Assembly: GCF_000092225.1 (NCBI RefSeq)
Contig: NC_014158.1
Location: forward strand, 1,302,001-1,366,000
Direction of reading: 5' to 3'
DNA from: Tsukamurella paurometabola DSM 20162
GTDB taxonomy: Bacteria > Actinomycetota > Actinomycetes > Mycobacteriales > Mycobacteriaceae
DNA: 64,000 nucleotides
Made by a program: the position numbers and the translations under genes. The stretch's first letter is position 1. Every line of letters starts with the position of its first letter. Below are positions 62,001-64,000 of the stretch, in pieces. The notes below the pieces were generated by a model. That model searched no databases, was not told the DNA's origin, and saw nothing but the letters and a program-made list of their open reading frames with translations.

Positions 62001-64000
62001 CGCCCTGCAGCCCGACACCGGCGCCCGGGTCCGCGTGACCGGCCCGAACTCGGTGCGCCTCGAGATTCCGGTCTCGGGTACCGAATTGGTGATCCCGATC
62101 GAGGTTCCGGACAGCTGCGCCGATGGCGGTGTCCCCGTCATCGAGCTCGGCGAGGCCAGCGAGGCCATGTCCGCACTCGTCGCATTGGCCGCCGCCGGCG
62201 ATCTGCCGGCAGTCCACGACGGCGCTGCCACCATCGATTTCGACTTCCGCGCGGAGGACGCCGCCGATCACGCGGCCATCACCGCGGACAGTCTCCCCGT
62301 GGGGCTGTCCGCCCTCTACGGAGACGAGCAGCTGGCCGTGCCGGACGCCTTCGTCGGCCTGTGCTGGCCGGCGTCGTTCGCCGTGGTCGGCGCCGCGAAG
62401 ACCGCAGAGGGACGCCCCGTCGTCGAGGGCATGCTGGACCTGGTTCACCTCGATCACGCCATCGAGCTGGCCGCCAACCCCGCGCCGGGCTCGTACCGCG
62501 CCACCGCCACGCTCGAAGACGTGACCGCCACCGACATCGGCACCGTGGTCACCGTCGGCATCGATGTGCGCGCAGCCGGCACCGATGCCCCCGCGGTCAC
62601 CATGACCGAGCGGTTCGCGATCCGTGGCCGCACCGGCGAGGCAGAGCTGGCCGACCCGCAGCCCGCCGGCGGTGCCCGCGGTGAGACCGCCACCGAGACG
62701 CCGCGCAAGCGGGTCCGGCAGGTCACCGTGCAGGCCCCGCAGGACATGAGCGGCTTCGCCGCAGTCTCCGGCGATCACAACCCGATTCACACCAGCCAGG
62801 TCGCCGCGTCGCTCGCAGGCCTGCCCGGCCCGATCGTGCACGGCATGTGGCTCTCGGCCGCCGCGCAGCAGGTCACGTCCGCCTCCAACGGCGATGTGAT
62901 GCACCGTAAACTTCGCGGCTGGACCACCCGTTTCCTGGGCATGGTGCTCCCCGGCGACGAGGTGCAGTTCACCGTCGAGCGCGTGGGTATCGACCGCGGC
63001 GGCGAGCTGCTCGAGATCAGCGCCCGCGTGGGCGAGAACCTGGTGATGGCCGCCTCCGCCGTGGCCTTCCCGGCCGTCACCGCCTACGTCTTCCCCGGCC
63101 AGGGCATTCAGGGCAAGGGTATGGGCTTGGCCCAGCGCTCGCGCAGCAAGGCCGCCCGCGAGGTCTGGGACGCCGCCGACGAGCACACCCGCGAGAATCT
63201 CGGCTTCTCCATCCTCGCCGTGGTCCGCGACAATCCGCTGTCGATTCGGGCCAACGGCACCGTCTACACCCATCCCGACGGGGTGCTGTACCTCACCGAG
63301 TTCACCCAGGTCGCGATGGCCACCGTGGCCTGTGCACAGCTGGCCGAACTCACCGAGATCGGTGCCCGCGTGGATGATCCGATCATCGCAGGCCACTCGG
63401 TGGGTGAGTACAACGCGCTCGCGTCGGCCGGGGTACTGCCGCTGGGCACCATCCTGGAGACCGTGTTCCACCGCGGCCGCATCATGCAGCAGCTGGTGCC
63501 CCGCGATGCGGAGGGACGCAGCCCGTACGCCATGGCCGCGATCCGGCCCGAGCTGTTCGAGGTCGACGACGCAGACCTCGCGAACTGGGTCGAAGGCAGC
63601 CTCGAAGGCGCGGACGAGTACGCCGAGATCGTGAACCTGAACCTGCGCGGCGCGCAGTACGTGGTGGTCGGCAATCAGGCCGGACTCGACGCATTGGAGG
63701 CGGCGATCGCCGAACGCACCGGCAGTCCCAAGGCTTTCCAGTTGGTGCCCGGCATCGATATCCCGTTCCACTCGTCGGTGCTGCGTGCCGGTGTCCCCGA
63801 GTTCGCCGCGCGACTCGAAGAGCTGGTGCCCGCCGAGTTCGACTACACGAAGCTGGTCGGCAAGTACCTTCCGAACCTGGTGGCCCGCCCGTTCGAGCTG
63901 ACCGCCGATTTCGCGCTGTCGATCCTCGACGTGGTTCCCAGCGAGCCGGTACGCGAGCTCGTCGCGGATTGGGAGCGCGCCGCCGCGAATCCGATGGCGA
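59005..64000 (+). CDS. fas: Type I fatty acid synthase (FAS-I), N-terminal 1665 residues
   Basis: The first 54% or so of the roughly 3100-residue FAS-I that makes C16-C26 acyl-CoAs for phospholipids and mycolic acid alpha-chains. Visible domains in order: acetyltransferase with AAIGHSQGQLA (Ser173); enoyl reductase with an FMN barrel (PILLAGMTPTTVDPGIVAAA, HVEGGKAGGHHSWEDLD, VGGGIGTPELAAEYL); a central linker; dehydratase hot-dog domain with AVSGDHNPIHTSQ (near 1255) and GPIVHGMWLSA; and the malonyl/palmitoyl transferase with FPGQGIQGKGMGLA and IIAGHSVGEYNALA (near 1462). The ACP, ketoreductase and ketosynthase parts lie beyond the window. ATG 59005 follows GAGGAG. The frame is open to the last base. 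Confidence 0.97.
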   Translation, partial: MTVDDFVTAHARTAKNPRSNDALVDRLASGEQYALIFGGQGGPWLAGLVSLLEQTGLADDPEYRELFDGFVSRADSALEPVRAELLRAQALTFDPMRWRDASIAASEAETTDEEGDEPAQAATQSRRPLAPQVDGAVFSVPGVLFSQLVALYGLEAQGLDPWDVPPVAAIGHSQGQLAVAAFASRGAEGDLLAIARLIGAAGRVVARRKGLVALGGATPMMSVSGVRQDKLEQLLADFTATVAFDACGPVLAVRNSRTAFVLTGTPKLLNGFREYCESVAETEEAQRKDKLTGGAAFAPKFEDVPVDIGFHHPALADGVALVTEWAERCGLDAEKAGRLAAAVLVEPVDWVADVDAAIAKGARWLIDLGPEDLATRLAAAPARGRGVGLVPATTLRGARNLFSPGGIPELPLAWSEFGPRLVALPDGRTVLSTRFTELTGRSPILLAGMTPTTVDPGIVAAAANAGHWAELAGGGQVTEPIFADNIAKLTALLEPGRAAQFNSLFLDPYLWKLQLGGKRIVQKARAAGAPLDGVIITAGIPELEEATALVEELTDAGMRYVAFKPGTVEQIRQVARIAAEVPRYPVIVHVEGGKAGGHHSWEDLDELLLSTYAELRDRGNVVLAVGGGIGTPELAAEYLSGEWSRKYGAPAMPVDGILVGTAAMATLEAATSDDVKRMLAEIPGTPDWIGAGHAGGGMASGRSQLGADIHEIDNTASACGRLLDEVAGDGDAVAERRDEIVAAMAGTAKPFFGDVDAMTYAQWLERYLELSVGTRAQVAAADPERFGDYGWLDITHQDRFLSMLHRAEARLAAEDRGPIETAFADVTATDDAYAAFDALLQRYPDAASTRLHPADVPFFVSLCRTPGKPVNFVPVIDKDVRRWWRSDSLWQAHSPRYTADEVCIIPGPEAVAGITRVDEPVGELLNRFEAELVRRRTNAGERAEAVAGRRVVPGVESVPLARALAATNVLWAGRLVHSPIARLGAGSTWAIHGEGDESVALQPDTGARVRVTGPNSVRLEIPVSGTELVIPIEVPDSCADGGVPVIELGEASEAMSALVALAAAGDLPAVHDGAATIDFDFRAEDAADHAAITADSLPVGLSALYGDEQLAVPDAFVGLCWPASFAVVGAAKTAEGRPVVEGMLDLVHLDHAIELAANPAPGSYRATATLEDVTATDIGTVVTVGIDVRAAGTDAPAVTMTERFAIRGRTGEAELADPQPAGGARGETATETPRKRVRQVTVQAPQDMSGFAAVSGDHNPIHTSQVAASLAGLPGPIVHGMWLSAAAQQVTSASNGDVMHRKLRGWTTRFLGMVLPGDEVQFTVERVGIDRGGELLEISARVGENLVMAASAVAFPAVTAYVFPGQGIQGKGMGLAQRSRSKAAREVWDAADEHTRENLGFSILAVVRDNPLSIRANGTVYTHPDGVLYLTEFTQVAMATVACAQLAELTEIGARVDDPIIAGHSVGEYNALASAGVLPLGTILETVFHRGRIMQQLVPRDAEGRSPYAMAAIRPELFEVDDADLANWVEGSLEGADEYAEIVNLNLRGAQYVVVGNQAGLDALEAAIAERTGSPKAFQLVPGIDIPFHSSVLRAGVPEFAARLEELVPAEFDYTKLVGKYLPNLVARPFELTADFALSILDVVPSEPVRELVADWERAAANPMA

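Noticed and set aside
58861-63771. Very long antisense frames opposite fas (899 and 701 residues)
   Set aside because: They mirror the third-position GC bias of fas, have no domain or ribosome site, and the plus-strand protein is unmistakable.

Overview
The window is a 64 kb piece of a high-GC actinobacterial chromosome. A type I fatty acid synthase, a GlgE/GlgB glucan pair, LpqH-like and LprD-like lipoproteins, a Mec-CysO-CysM cysteine cluster and a PPE/WXG-like secreted protein point to a mycolic-acid-type member of the Mycobacteriales (Tsukamurella or Gordonia-like; the genus cannot be fixed from this sequence alone). Gene order from base 1 to about 38.4 kb follows, with insertions and losses, the Mycobacterium tuberculosis block from Rv1322A to Rv1343c: epimerase, fadA4, thioredoxin-like Rv1324, glgB-glgE, dinG, pncB, clpS, DUF2017, mec-cysO-cysM, rhomboid, Rv1339, rph, rdgB, Rv1342c, lprD. 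This comparison is from memory of the H37Rv map.

Layout. 1-4.8 kb: methylmalonyl-CoA epimerase (partial), thiolase, a DUF3817 membrane protein and a hydrolase/acyl-CoA-synthetase fusion. 4.8-9 kb: a thioredoxin/TPR protein and a sugar-type ABC importer without its ATPase. 9-15 kb: esterase, FadD36-like synthetase, LpqH-like lipoprotein, a LysR regulator divergent from malate:quinone oxidoreductase; the latter is frameshifted by a 17-bp tandem duplication. 14.4-19.3 kb: overlapping glgE-glgB-metallohydrolase operon. 19.4-26.7 kb: dinG, a LysR and a TetR regulator with their neighbours (NTF2-like protein, MpaB-type oxygenase), and the NAD-salvage operon pncB-pncA. 26.7-33.6 kb: clpS, DUF2017, the sulfur-carrier cysteine pathway, rhomboid, a frameshifted Rv1339-like phosphodiesterase, rph, rdgB and an LCP ligase. 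33.7-42 kb is more accessory: a subtilisin with a separate propeptide-like small protein, a repetitive secreted protein, an AT-richer gap beside tRNA-Leu(UAG), LprD and DUF3817 proteins, and two paralogous secreted endonuclease/phosphatase proteins with Ser/Thr-rich tails. 42-50 kb: fadD15, deaD and a 1410-residue helicase-endonuclease. 50-55.4 kb: a PucR regulator divergent from the GABA-utilisation genes gabT-gabD, then an AroE-like dehydrogenase. 55.5-58.7 kb: a small type VII-secretion-flavoured group (DUF3558 lipoprotein, helical protein, PPE-like protein) and a SIRT5-type sirtuin. 59 kb to the end: the first half of fas (FAS-I).

Two themes stand out. At least fourteen start codons lie exactly 6-7 nt after a TANNNT-like -10 hexamer, so leaderless transcription looks common, and pncB and clpS appear to share one overlapping, oppositely oriented -10. 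Several perfect inverted repeats sit in promoters, notably a 16-bp-arm palindrome ahead of fas and a 12-bp-arm repeat ahead of the PPE-like gene. The best candidate for an uncharacterised system is the single-gene SF1 helicase fused to a Vsr-like endonuclease; the subtilisin with its separately encoded I9-like partner is second.
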